From UBA6197 sp047638075 (GTDB taxonomy: Bacteria; Pseudomonadota; Alphaproteobacteria; Rhodobacterales; Rhodobacteraceae): a DNA stretch of 64,000 nucleotides. Location: the NCBI RefSeq assembly GCF_047638075.1, contig NZ_JBLJBV010000052.1, forward strand, positions 1-64,000. The letters run 5' to 3'. Below are positions 25,537-34,427 of this stretch, in pieces. Numbering within the stretch: position 1 is the stretch's first letter; every line of letters begins with the position of its first letter. The translations under genes were made by a program, and so were the position numbers. Under the pieces are notes generated by a model. It was given only the letters and a program-made list of their open reading frames with translations. It did not search any database and was not told the DNA's origin.

Positions 25537-26135
25537 TGCCCGCGCTTTTAGCCACGAAATTCAGCGCCAGCGTGGTTTGGCTGGGGCGGGTCATCAAACG
25601 TGAAACCGCGTTGGCGTCGGTTCCTGTTGACCGGCTTTGGTGCAGTTTTGACGGGCCCGAGGGCGAAGATCACGCTGGGATGACGCGGCCATCATGTTCA
25701 CGCATGACGCAGCAATATCCGCTGGGGACAACCATTCGCAACACGCGCCAAATGTCGATCATATCGGAGGAGGAATTGATCGCCATCGCTGCCGAGATGG
25801 GGTTGGAAACGCTTGCCCCTGAATGGCTAGGGGCGACGGTGGTGTTGCGCGGGTTGCCCGCGTTGACACAATTGCCGCCCTCTTCGCGGCTGCAAGTGGC
25901 GGATGGGGTGACGCTGGTGGTTGATATGGAGAACCGCCCCTGCACGCTGGTTTCGCGGGTCATCGAGACACATCGCCCCGGCTTTGGTGCGCGTTTCAAG
26001 CCGGCCGCAACCGCACGGCGCGGCGTTACCGCATGGGTCGAGCGCGAAGGCGCGCTGTGCCTGGGCGATACCGTTCGCCTGCATGTCCCCGATCAGCCGG
26101 TCTGGCCACATCTGGCCGCTGCGCGCGCAGACTAA
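25536..26135 (+). CDS. MOSC domain-containing protein
   Basis: Protein of 199 residues with a MOSC (molybdenum cofactor sulfurase C-terminal) fold: NTRQMSIISEEELIAIAAEMGLE, APEWLGATVVLRGLPALTQLPPSSRL and a GVTAWVEREGALCLGDTVRL segment. MOSC proteins handle sulfur or molybdenum cofactor transfer. The conserved Cys expected in the family is probably in RPCTLVSR. Start at the ATG 25536, sharing one base with the tam stop. The specific function is not known. Confidence 0.8.
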   Translation: MPALLATKFSASVVWLGRVIKRETALASVPVDRLWCSFDGPEGEDHAGMTRPSCSRMTQQYPLGTTIRNTRQMSIISEEELIAIAAEMGLETLAPEWLGATVVLRGLPALTQLPPSSRLQVADGVTLVVDMENRPCTLVSRVIETHRPGFGARFKPAATARRGVTAWVEREGALCLGDTVRLHVPDQPVWPHLAAARAD

Positions 26136-26237
26136 GCCGCGCAGGCGGCACGCTATTTGTCGTAATTTTGCAGCGCGATGACGTTGAACCGGGTAGGCTT
26201 CCTGAAAACCAAGCATCAGCCTTCGCGAGGGACTGCC

Positions 26238-27914
26238 ATGACCGTCAAAACCGATATCGAAATTGCCCGCACCGCTAAAAAGCTTCCAATGCCTGAAATC
26301 GCTGCAAAGCTTGGCATCCCGGAAACGGCCCTGATTCCCTACGGGCGCGACAGGGCCAAACTTGATCGTGATTTCATCTCGGGGCTCGGGGCGCGTCCTG
26401 ACGGCAAACTCATCCTTGTGACCGCGATCAACCCGACACCCGCGGGCGAGGGCAAGACCACGACAACCGTCGGCCTGGGCGATGCACTGTCACGGATAGG
26501 CAAGCGCACGGCGATCTGCATCCGCGAGGCGAGCCTTGGGCCAAACTTCGGGATGAAAGGCGGCGCGGCAGGCGGTGGCCACGCCCAGATCGTGCCGATG
26601 GAGGAAATGAACCTGCATTTCACCGGCGATTTTCACGCCATAACCAGCGCGCACAACCTGCTTTCAGCGATGATTGACAACCATATCTACTGGGGGAACA
26701 GCCTGGAGATTGACGACCGCCGGATTGTCTGGCGCCGCGTGATGGATATGAACGACCGCGCGTTACGCGATATCGTTGTGGGGCTTGGCGGCGTGATGAA
26801 CGGTTTTCCACGCCAGACCGGATTTGACATCACCGTGGCCTCAGAGGTCATGGCAATCTTGTGCCTTTCCAGGGATTTGAAAGACTTGCAAAAGCGCCTG
26901 GGTGACATCGTCGTGGCCTACAGCCGCGACAAGGCGCCCATTTATTGCCGTGATCTGAAGGCAGATGGTGCGATGACTGTATTGCTGCGCGACGCGCTTC
27001 AGCCGAATTTGGTGCAGACGCTGGAAAATACCCCCGCCTTCGTGCATGGCGGACCATTTGCCAATATCGCGCATGGTTGCAACAGTGTCGTGGCAACGCA
27101 AACGGCGCTGAAACTGGCCGACTATGTTGTCACCGAGGCGGGTTTCGGGGCTGATTTAGGGGCCGAGAAATTCTTTGACATCAAATGCCGAAAGGCGGGT
27201 CTGCAACCAGCAGCGGCGGTGATCGTTGCAACCGTGCGCGCCATGAAAATGAACGGCGGTGTGGCAAAGGCCGATCTTGGTCTGGAAAACGTAGGCGCGG
27301 TTATCAAAGGATGCCCCAATCTGGGCCGCCATATCGCCAATACCAAAGGGTTTGGGGTGCCGGTTCTGGTGGCGATCAATCATTTCACCACCGATACCAA
27401 GGCCGAGATTGCCGCCGTCAGGGAATACGTCGCCCAGCAAGGCGCCGAGGCGGTCTTGTGCCATCACTGGGCCAAAGGCGGGGCAGGGGCCGAGGATCTG
27501 GCGCAAAAAGTCGTGGCGCTGGTTGATAGCAGTCAGGGCAATTTTGCGCCGCTCTACCCCGATGAGATGGGGTTATTTGACAAGATCGACACTATCGCGC
27601 GGCGCATCTATCACGCGGGCGAGGTGATCGCTGACAAAGCGGTCCGCGATCAGCTGCACGCCTGGGAGGCGGCCGGCTACGGCCATCTGCCGGTCTGCAT
27701 GGCAAAAACGCAATACTCATTCAGCACCGACCCCGCCTTGCGCGGCGCGCCCACCGGTCACACCCTGCCGATACGCGAGGTGCGACTGTCAGCGGGGGCG
27801 GGCTTTGTCGTGGTGATCTGTGGCGAAATCATGACCATGCCCGGTCTGCCGCGCACCCCCAGCGCCGAGACGATCGGGCTGAATAAATCGGGCGACGTGG
27901 AAGGCTTGTTCTAG
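26238..27914 (+). CDS. fhs: Formate--tetrahydrofolate ligase
   Basis: ATP-dependent enzyme that makes 10-formyl-tetrahydrofolate from formate and THF. The protein has 558 residues. The P-loop region is TPAGEGKTTTTVGLGDAL, followed by EASLGPNFGMKGGAAGGG, the Fhs signature. GAGGGA precedes the ATG at 26238; the frame from 26178 is longer but unsupported. With folD two genes downstream it forms a one-carbon folate cluster. Roseobacters use this route in demethylation of methylated compounds, which is a plausible role here. Confidence 0.95.
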   Translation: MTVKTDIEIARTAKKLPMPEIAAKLGIPETALIPYGRDRAKLDRDFISGLGARPDGKLILVTAINPTPAGEGKTTTTVGLGDALSRIGKRTAICIREASLGPNFGMKGGAAGGGHAQIVPMEEMNLHFTGDFHAITSAHNLLSAMIDNHIYWGNSLEIDDRRIVWRRVMDMNDRALRDIVVGLGGVMNGFPRQTGFDITVASEVMAILCLSRDLKDLQKRLGDIVVAYSRDKAPIYCRDLKADGAMTVLLRDALQPNLVQTLENTPAFVHGGPFANIAHGCNSVVATQTALKLADYVVTEAGFGADLGAEKFFDIKCRKAGLQPAAAVIVATVRAMKMNGGVAKADLGLENVGAVIKGCPNLGRHIANTKGFGVPVLVAINHFTTDTKAEIAAVREYVAQQGAEAVLCHHWAKGGAGAEDLAQKVVALVDSSQGNFAPLYPDEMGLFDKIDTIARRIYHAGEVIADKAVRDQLHAWEAAGYGHLPVCMAKTQYSFSTDPALRGAPTGHTLPIREVRLSAGAGFVVVICGEIMTMPGLPRTPSAETIGLNKSGDVEGLF

Positions 27915-28009
27915 GCTTTGGCCGGGGTTGAGCCTAGGCCAAAATCCTGCGATAGGGTGGCGTGATTTCGCGTGCCGAAACCGTGCCAAAGTAATCGGAG
28001 GGGGCTTCC

Positions 28010-28315
28010 ATGACATCGCCCGACCATATCGCCTGCATGGCCGAACTGCGCACGCAGATCGACGCATTGGACGCGCGCATCGTGGCTCTTCTGGCCGACA
28101 GGGCTGTGCTTATCGACCGCGCAATAGATTTGAAACCGGGCGAGGGTATGCCCGCACGAATCACCACGCGGGTCGAAGAGGTGGTGGCCAACGTGCGCGC
28201 CTCGGCACAGGCACACAGGCTTGACCCCGATTTGGTCGATGCCCTATGGCGGCAGTTGATCGAATGGTCGATTGAGCGCGAAGAACAGGTTTTGGGCAAA
28301 GGAAATAACGCATGA
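28010..28315 (+). CDS. Chorismate mutase, AroQ type
   Basis: Small all-helical enzyme of 101 residues that rearranges chorismate to prephenate, the first step to Phe and Tyr. ELRTQIDALDARIVALLADRAVLIDRAIDLK is the AroQ N-terminal helix with its conserved Arg and Lys. ARITTRVEEVVANVRASAQ and DALWRQLIEWSIEREEQ complete the fold. GGAGGGGG lies upstream of the ATG. No signal peptide is seen, so it is cytoplasmic. The stop overlaps folD by 4 nt, giving an unexpected pairing of an aromatic-pathway enzyme with folate genes. Confidence 0.88.
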   Translation: MTSPDHIACMAELRTQIDALDARIVALLADRAVLIDRAIDLKPGEGMPARITTRVEEVVANVRASAQAHRLDPDLVDALWRQLIEWSIEREEQVLGKGNNA

Positions 28316-29202
28316 GTGCCACGGTAATCGACGGCAAGGCGTTCGCGCTTCGTATCCGCGAAAAGGTTGCCGCTCATGTAGCGCGGTTGGCGGCCGACCA
28401 TGGAATTACACCGGGTCTGGCGGTTGTGCTGGTGGGACAGGATCCCGCGTCCGAAGTCTATGTGCGCAACAAAGGCAAGCAAACGCTTGAGGTCGGAATG
28501 GCCAGTTTCGAACATAAACTGCCCGCGGACATCTCCGAGCGCGACCTTCTGGCCCTGATCGCGCGGCTGAACGCGGATCCCGCCGTGCATGGTGTCCTGG
28601 TGCAGCTTCCGCTGCCGGCACAGCTGAATTCAGACCTCGTGATCAATGCGATTGACCCGGCCAAAGACGTCGACGGATTTCACATTTCGAACGTCGGGCT
28701 CCTCGGGACCGGGCAGAAAAGCATGGTGCCCTGCACACCGCTGGGCTGCCTGATGATGTTGCGACACCACCTTGGAAATCTCTCGGGGTTGAATGCAGTC
28801 GTGGTGGGGCGCAGCAACATTGTGGGTAAACCGATGGCGCAACTGCTGCTGGGCGAAAGCTGCACCGTGACCATCGCACATTCACGCACCAGGGATCTGG
28901 CGGCAGTCTGCCGGGGTGCCGATATTCTGGTCGCCGCAGTGGGTCGCCCCGAAATGATAACCGCAGAGCATGTTCGCCCCGGTGCCACGATCATCGACGT
29001 GGGCATCAACCGGATCACCCGCAATGGCAAGACCACGCTGGTGGGCGATGTGGACTTTGCCTCGGCCGCGGCTGTGGCGGGCGCAATAACCCCGGTGCCG
29101 GGTGGGGTGGGGCCGATGACAATTGCCTGCCTTCTGGCCAATACGGTTACCGCTTGCTGCCGCGCCAATCGCCTGCCCGAGCCTGACGGGCTTACGGTTT
29201 AG
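28312..29202 (+). CDS. folD: Methylenetetrahydrofolate dehydrogenase / cyclohydrolase FolD
   Basis: Bifunctional enzyme that interconverts 5,10-methylene-THF and 10-formyl-THF. The protein has 296 residues. The catalytic YVRNKGKQ segment with its Tyr and Lys, VHGVLVQLPLP, DGFH, VVGRSNIVGKPMAQLLL (NADP-binding) and ITPVPGGVGPMTIACLL are all present. It works with Fhs, which supplies 10-formyl-THF. Translationally coupled to the chorismate mutase gene by a 4-nt overlap. Confidence 0.96.
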   Translation: MSATVIDGKAFALRIREKVAAHVARLAADHGITPGLAVVLVGQDPASEVYVRNKGKQTLEVGMASFEHKLPADISERDLLALIARLNADPAVHGVLVQLPLPAQLNSDLVINAIDPAKDVDGFHISNVGLLGTGQKSMVPCTPLGCLMMLRHHLGNLSGLNAVVVGRSNIVGKPMAQLLLGESCTVTIAHSRTRDLAAVCRGADILVAAVGRPEMITAEHVRPGATIIDVGINRITRNGKTTLVGDVDFASAAAVAGAITPVPGGVGPMTIACLLANTVTACCRANRLPEPDGLTV

Positions 29203-29245
29203 CCCCTCCTGTCTGGCGCCAACGTTTTTTTCAGGACGTGTTCTG

Positions 29246-29279
29246 GGCCAAAACAAGCCTCCGCTGCTTTTTTTTGGCC
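29246..29279. terminator. Hairpin between convergent folD and AAA ATPase gene
   Basis: An 8-bp perfect stem GGCCAAAA / TTTTGGCC (29246-29253 with 29272-29279). The loop can form a second small AGC/GCT pairing, and T-runs lie inside and nearby. Its place between convergent genes suggests a bidirectional terminator, although no long T-run follows the stem directly. Confidence 0.5.
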
Positions 29280-29321
29280 TAAATACTCATTTTACCCCAA
29301 ATCCCCGACTTGCGCCGGGCG

Positions 29322-30632
29322 TCAGTGCTCAATCGCTTCCTCGGCCACAAACATGTTGGCCCAGGCGCGGTCGATCAATTCAGGGGTCATTTGATAGGGG
29401 ATGCCTTCAAACTCGCAGATGGCGATCATCTGGTCGATCAGGAAGATCGGCTGATAGTTGGCGTAGATATTGTCAATGGTGGGGTATTTGACCTTCAGCA
29501 GATGCACCAATGCAGATTCCGAAAGCGGCATCTTTTTCTTCCGCGCGACCAGTTGGAAAATCTTGAGGAAATCCTGCTGATTAGGGCCGTCGATTTTGAT
29601 CTTGAAGAAGATCCGACGCAAGGCGGCCTTGTCGAAGATGGTATTGGGGTGGAAGTTGGTTGAAAAGATTACCAGCGTGTCGAAGGGCACCTCGAATTTC
29701 TCACCCGATTGCAGGGCAAGGATATCGCGGTTTTCTTCCAGCGGCACGATCCAGCGGTTGACCAGTTTCTGCGGCGGTTCGGCCTGACGGCCAAGGTCAT
29801 CGACGATGAATACCCCGCCTGAAGATTTCATTTGCAAGGGCGCGGTATAGGTACGCGCGGTGGGGTTGTAGGTCAGGTCCAGCATCTCCAAGGATAACTC
29901 GCCCCCGGTGATGACCGTGGGGCGGTCGCAATAGACGTAGCGGTTGTCAAACCGATTGCCCGATTTGCGCAGGGCGGTCGGATCATCGACCGACTCGGTC
30001 GCAGCAGAATGCACGATAGGGTCATAGACGGTGATGATCTGGCCGGCATATTCGACAGCGCGGGGGATAAAGATCTTGTCGCCCAAGGCGTCGCGGATCC
30101 CGTTCGAGATGGAGGATTTACCGTTACCCGGCGGGCCATACATCAGGATCGAGCGCCCGGATGACACCGCAGGCCCCAGGTTGCCCAAAAGCGCCGGGGG
30201 CAGCACAAGATGCCCCATGGCGGCGCTTAGCTGATCGCGTGTCAACTGGATGTTGCGAATTGACTGGCGCTCAATCTGCGTGCGGTAGGCGTTCAACGGC
30301 ACCGGAACGGCGCCGTAATACTCCGATTGTGACAGGGCATCCAGCGCGCGCGCCTTGCCCGCATCGGCCAGTTGATAGCCCATTTCCCCGCCCGAATTGG
30401 CATGAAGAGTGCCTGTCGCTTCCAGCAAGCGCTGGCTGCGGGCCAGGTCGATCAATTCTTGCGCCAGCGGCAACGGTAGCGCCAAAAGCCGCGCCAACCC
30501 CGACGCGGTGTCCATATTGGTGCGAAACATCGTTTTCAGCAGGATGTCACGCAGCATCACCACGGAAATACCCACTTCGTCCAATGTTTTCGGGGGCACC
30601 GGGGCCAACACGTTTTGCGCCATCATGTTCAT
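29322..30632 (-). CDS. AAA ATPase of unknown role, flanking the tad cluster
   Basis: ATPase of 436 residues. The N-terminal 150 residues are helical and may include a winged-helix part. The AAA core follows with Walker A GPPGNGKS (166-173), a Walker B-like GGVFIVDDLGRQ (about 272-283), and a sensor-1-like TLVIFSTNFHP. A C-terminal region resembles a lid domain. AGGAA lies 8 nt upstream of the ATG at 30632. It is close to Rhodobacteraceae proteins annotated only as ATP-binding or ATPase. It lies at the distal end of the tad region but on a separate unit, so any link to pilus assembly is inference. Confidence 0.75.
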   Translation of the reverse strand: MNMMAQNVLAPVPPKTLDEVGISVVMLRDILLKTMFRTNMDTASGLARLLALPLPLAQELIDLARSQRLLEATGTLHANSGGEMGYQLADAGKARALDALSQSEYYGAVPVPLNAYRTQIERQSIRNIQLTRDQLSAAMGHLVLPPALLGNLGPAVSSGRSILMYGPPGNGKSSISNGIRDALGDKIFIPRAVEYAGQIITVYDPIVHSAATESVDDPTALRKSGNRFDNRYVYCDRPTVITGGELSLEMLDLTYNPTARTYTAPLQMKSSGGVFIVDDLGRQAEPPQKLVNRWIVPLEENRDILALQSGEKFEVPFDTLVIFSTNFHPNTIFDKAALRRIFFKIKIDGPNQQDFLKIFQLVARKKKMPLSESALVHLLKVKYPTIDNIYANYQPIFLIDQMIAICEFEGIPYQMTPELIDRAWANMFVAEEAIEH

Positions 30633-30772
30633 TGCCCGCGTTCCTCGCCAAATTTGTCATCAATGCCCCGATCATGTCATTGCAAACGCACAATTCGGCA
30701 CTACGGGGTTTCTTGGGATGACCATGCGTAGCTATTGTGGCCAAAAAATGGAAATTAAACGAAGAGGCAAGG

Positions 30773-32413
30773 ATGCGTGAGGCAAACAAAGGCGCGGTCA
30801 ACCCGTGGCTGCTGGCGGCGGTGATGCTGGGGCTGCTGGCAGTGCTGGGCGGGATGAATTTCCTTAAAGGCGCGCTCTACCTTGGCAAGCATGAGGGCGA
30901 CACGCTGCACCTGGCCGACATGGTCTTGCGCATGGCTGAGGCCGGGCAATGGCCTCATCTGGATTTCATGACCCCGATTGGTGTTTTGGCGCTCTGGCCG
31001 ATTGCGGCCTTTGTCGAGGCGGGCCTGGGTATTGGACATGCGTTTTTCGCGGCACAAATGGCGGTGGCTGTGGTGCTCCTGTTGCCTGCGATGCGGGTGG
31101 CGTCCTCGCGGTTTACCGGGGTCTGGGCGCTGCTTTTTGGCGGCTACATCATGGTTCTTTGTGTGGCGCTGGTGCATGGCGAGGCCGATGCCAGCGTTTC
31201 AATTTCCATGCATTACAACCGCTGGGCCTGGGCGCTGGCCTATATTGCCATACCGCTGGCGCTATTGGCACCGATCGGGCGGGTGCGGCCCTGGCTGGAT
31301 GGCGCGTTGATCGGGTTGGCGATGGCGGCGCTGGTGCTGGTCAAGGTGACGTATTTTGTAGCTTTCGCGCCCGCGGTACTAATCGCGCTACTGGCGCGGC
31401 GGCAGGGGCGGATGATAGTTGCGGCGCTATTGTCGGGGCTGCTGGTTGCGGCAATAGTCACGTTTGCACTGGGGGCAGGGTTTTGGCTGGCCTATCTACG
31501 CGATCTTGCGCAGGTGTCTGGATCTAGTATTCGGCCTGAACCCGGGCAGCCTCTGACCGCGGTTATGGGTGGACCTGGATTCATAGCGGGGACATTCGCG
31601 TTATTGGCCACCGTGATATTCTTGCGCCAATCGGGGCGGATGGTCGAGGGGATGGTGCTGCTGTTTCTGACGCCGGGGTTTATTTATGTGACATGGCAGA
31701 ATTTCGGCAATGACCCGCAGTGGCTCTTGATGCTGGCGCTGTTTGCCTTTTCGTTGCGCCCGGATGCGGGGGTCAGCAATGCGTTTGGCTGGTCGATGCG
31801 CAATGCGCTGATGGTCACCGGGGTTATGGCGCTGACGCTGGGGGCGGCCTCGGTGCTTAACCTGGCATTCAGCCCGTTTCGGCATTTTTTCATGCCCGAA
31901 GAAAAGGCCGTGGCGCTTTTGTCAGCGCGGCCCAAACACGCGGATTTGCTGGTGCAAGAGGCGCGGCTTTATCGCGTGGCGACGCAACGTGCGGGTGATG
32001 AGCCCGGTTCGGCCTATGCCACCTTTGCCTCGCGTTCGGATCGGGCTGACCCGGCCAAGCTGAACGGCGAAGTTCTGGCGGACTGCGAATTGATCGGCGG
32101 GTATAACGCGTGGTTTGAAACGGCAACAGCCGATCTGATGGCATCGGGTTATCGTCATAGCCAGGTGCTGGTGGCGGACCTGTTTTCGGCGCTTTGGCTA
32201 TATGGTGATTTCCTGCCGGTCAGGGGCGGTGCGCCCTGGTATTACGGGGGGGTGGCCGGAATTGAGGCCGCAGACCACGTTCTGGTGCCACTATGCCCCA
32301 CAGGAGGAAGCATGCGAACCGGCATGTTGAAAGCGCTGGATGATGCCGGCTGGCACCTGACCGAAGAGCGGCGCACCGAAACCTATATCTTGTTGAAACC
32401 CACGAAAGGGTAG
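30773..32413 (+). CDS. Polytopic membrane protein, possibly a GT-C glycosyltransferase
   Basis: Protein of about 546 residues with roughly ten hydrophobic helices in the first 380 residues and a soluble C-terminal domain. The first extracytoplasmic loop (GKHEGDTLHLADMVLRMAE) carries acidic residues after the first transmembrane helix, as in GT-C lipid-linked sugar transferases (ArnT/PMT type). WPHLDFMTPIG and HYNRWAWALAY are other conserved-looking segments. I cannot name a family with confidence. A GTG at 30737 would give 558 residues; the ATG at 30773 with AGAGG 5 nt upstream is preferred. It is transcribed divergently from the AAA ATPase and converges on cpaA. Confidence 0.6.
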   Translation: MREANKGAVNPWLLAAVMLGLLAVLGGMNFLKGALYLGKHEGDTLHLADMVLRMAEAGQWPHLDFMTPIGVLALWPIAAFVEAGLGIGHAFFAAQMAVAVVLLLPAMRVASSRFTGVWALLFGGYIMVLCVALVHGEADASVSISMHYNRWAWALAYIAIPLALLAPIGRVRPWLDGALIGLAMAALVLVKVTYFVAFAPAVLIALLARRQGRMIVAALLSGLLVAAIVTFALGAGFWLAYLRDLAQVSGSSIRPEPGQPLTAVMGGPGFIAGTFALLATVIFLRQSGRMVEGMVLLFLTPGFIYVTWQNFGNDPQWLLMLALFAFSLRPDAGVSNAFGWSMRNALMVTGVMALTLGAASVLNLAFSPFRHFFMPEEKAVALLSARPKHADLLVQEARLYRVATQRAGDEPGSAYATFASRSDRADPAKLNGEVLADCELIGGYNAWFETATADLMASGYRHSQVLVADLFSALWLYGDFLPVRGGAPWYYGGVAGIEAADHVLVPLCPTGGSMRTGMLKALDDAGWHLTEERRTETYILLKPTKG

Positions 32414-32433
32414 GGGTGCCCGCCGAAAACGGC

Positions 32434-32937
32434 TCAGCCAGCGCTGGTGATGATCGCCAGATAGGCCCAAAGCGTGCCAACAAGCGCGAGCCCCATTGGA
32501 AAATCGGCGCGCTGCCATGATACCCAATCGGGCGCCATGGCACGCGCGGCGGGTATGGCGCGGATCAGCCGATGGGCAGTGAATGCCCCTAAAAGAAAAG
32601 CGGCCAACAGCACAATCGTTAGGTTTAAGTGGCTATAATTACTAGAGAAAAATGGCGCTGCGGCCGCTGCAAACTTGGCGTCGCCCGCCCCGAAATGCAG
32701 CGTCGCGTTCAGCACGAACCCCAGCATCAGGATAATCGGCAGGTGCACCAGGCGCCACGCCCAGACATCCAGCGGCAGGACAAAAGGCCCCACCAGAAAA
32801 AACACCCCCACCAGCGCATAGACGGCGCGGTTGGGTATTTTCATCGTCTTGAGGTCAGACCAGACGACCCACGCACAGACCGGTGTGATAAATAACAGCA
32901 GTACAAGCGCCGATTGCGACGGGGTCAGACCCAGCAT
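32434..32937 (-). CDS. cpaA: Prepilin peptidase CpaA/TadV (A24 family)
   Basis: Membrane aspartyl protease of 167 residues that cleaves the leader of Flp prepilins. The two catalytic Asp residues are in VWSDLKTMKIPN (about residue 28) and FGAGDAK (GxGD motif). There are about five transmembrane helices. The N-methylation domain of long PilD-type peptidases is absent, as expected for TadV/CpaA. It is the last gene of the tad unit on this strand, 3 nt after a TPR lipoprotein gene. Confidence 0.9.
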   Translation of the reverse strand: MLGLTPSQSALVLLLFITPVCAWVVWSDLKTMKIPNRAVYALVGVFFLVGPFVLPLDVWAWRLVHLPIILMLGFVLNATLHFGAGDAKFAAAAAPFFSSNYSHLNLTIVLLAAFLLGAFTAHRLIRAIPAARAMAPDWVSWQRADFPMGLALVGTLWAYLAIITSAG

Positions 32938-32940
32938 CGC

Positions 32941-33801
32941 CTAGCCCTTGGCGACATTGGCATCAAGGGCAGCCAATGCGCGCGACGCCTCGTCGAAGTA
33001 CTGCGGATGGGTGTCGACAGCATCCTGCAAAAGACCGCGTCCGATGTTCACATCGCCCTGTTTTATCGCTGAAAGCGCTGCCGTGTATAATAGCTGCGCC
33101 CGCTCGGGTTGGGTCATCGCGATCACCGGCAGGTCATATTTGCGCTGTGCCGCGCGCGACAATACCAGATTGTTTTTGGCGGTGAACAGGTTCGCGTCGT
33201 AGGTCAGCGATTCCGCGAACAGCTTTTCAGCGCCCTTGTAATCGCCACGCGTCAGTTTGGAATAACCCCAGTTATTCAACACGCCAGCGGGTGTTGTGGT
33301 CAGACCGGCAGCGATTTCATAGAAACTATCGGCTTTCTTCCAACTTTTGTTGGAATCCGCGACCATCGCTTCAAGCCGATATCGTTGATAGGTTTCATGG
33401 GTGGGCGGGATCTGGTTCAGCACGGTTTCTGCGCCTTTCCAGTCGTTAGCGCGGATCAGCGCGTCGGCCTGCCCAACGCGATCATCATCGGTTGCGCCGG
33501 GCATCGCGACAACGGCGGCCCAAACTACGGCGGCTTGCTCGGGCTGTTTGGCACGCACCAGTGATTTCGCCAAGCCGCGCCTGAGGTCGATCCGGTCGGG
33601 TTTTTGTTCGGATGAACGTTTGAAGTAATTCACCGCCTCTTTCGGATCGCCAACTGTCAGCATTACGTCCGAAAGATTGGTTTCGTCAATCGCGTTGACG
33701 CTTTGCATGGCGCGCGCCACTTCTGCGTCGGAAGATTTCTGACAGGCGCTCAGCGCAAACGCACTGCCGATGCAGAGCGCGAAAAGAACCGGGTGGCGCA
33801 T
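32941..33801 (-). CDS. TPR lipoprotein of the tad cluster
   Basis: Periplasm-facing lipoprotein of 286 residues. A lipobox FALSAC makes Cys20 the lipidated residue. The rest is tetratricopeptide repeats, for example YFKRSSEQKPDRIDLRRGLAKSLV and NNWGYSKLTRGDYKGAEKLFAESLTYD. In Tad systems such TPR lipoproteins (TadD-like) help position the secretin. There are two here in tandem; this is the longer, downstream one. It lies between the TadD-like gene and cpaA. Confidence 0.82.
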   Translation of the reverse strand: MRHPVLFALCIGSAFALSACQKSSDAEVARAMQSVNAIDETNLSDVMLTVGDPKEAVNYFKRSSEQKPDRIDLRRGLAKSLVRAKQPEQAAVVWAAVVAMPGATDDDRVGQADALIRANDWKGAETVLNQIPPTHETYQRYRLEAMVADSNKSWKKADSFYEIAAGLTTTPAGVLNNWGYSKLTRGDYKGAEKLFAESLTYDANLFTAKNNLVLSRAAQRKYDLPVIAMTQPERAQLLYTAALSAIKQGDVNIGRGLLQDAVDTHPQYFDEASRALAALDANVAKG

Positions 33802-33853
33802 GTTTTGCGTCCTTTGCTCGTTTGCCTCGACCCGCCGCTTGCGCGTTGGGTTA

Positions 33854-34423
33854 TTATAGCTTGGTGAGCAGCAGATATTGCCCGTTCCCGCGCCTCACCA
33901 GCGAGAAATTCTTGTCCTCGGCTTCAGCATAATCGGGTTTTTGTTGTTTTGCGAGCGCAAGGCGCAGATTTTTGCGAATGTCGTCCGATTGGCCACTATC
34001 AAGCGCATAGGCGGTCTGAAACACCTTTGCGGCCTCTGCGACGTGGCCCTGCTCCATCAGTACGACGCCAAGGTTATTCCAGGCAGGAACGAAGCTTTGG
34101 TCCTTTTCGATTGCGTGCCGCAACATCTGTTCGGCCTGCCCCAACCGCCCCAGATGAAGATTTGCCGACCCGATTGCGGACAACACATCGACGGTTGCCC
34201 CTTGTTCGGCGGCCCCACGATAATACGCCTTAAGCGCAAGTTCATACTCACCCGCCGCCATCAGCCGATGCCCCACCATAAGCCCATCAACGGCCTGCCC
34301 CTTCGCGGTGCCGGGCGCATAAGGAGACCCCTTTTCGGCGTGCAAAGCACCCGTGGAACAGGCAGCGAGCAAAATTACCACCAAAGATGCGCCCAGATAG
34401 CGGCCGAAAGACATGACGGTCAT
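33854..34423 (-). CDS. tadD: TadD-like TPR lipoprotein
   Basis: Lipoprotein of 189 residues. The lipobox ILLAAC gives Cys22, followed by TPR repeats (AYYRGAAEQGATVDVLSAIGSANLHLGRLGQAEQ and NNLGVVLMEQGHVAEAAKVFQTAYALD). The length and position after tadC fit TadD, the pilotin-like TPR protein needed for secretin assembly. An ATG at 34414 is an alternative start, also before the signal peptide core. It starts 4 nt after tadC. Confidence 0.85.
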   Translation of the reverse strand: MTVMSFGRYLGASLVVILLAACSTGALHAEKGSPYAPGTAKGQAVDGLMVGHRLMAAGEYELALKAYYRGAAEQGATVDVLSAIGSANLHLGRLGQAEQMLRHAIEKDQSFVPAWNNLGVVLMEQGHVAEAAKVFQTAYALDSGQSDDIRKNLRLALAKQQKPDYAEAEDKNFSLVRRGNGQYLLLTKL

Positions 34424-34427
34424 CAGA

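Noticed and set aside
26136..26237. Possible folate riboswitch in the fhs leader
   Set aside because: An AGGCT...AGCCT pairing is present, but I could not match it to a known THF-responsive motif.
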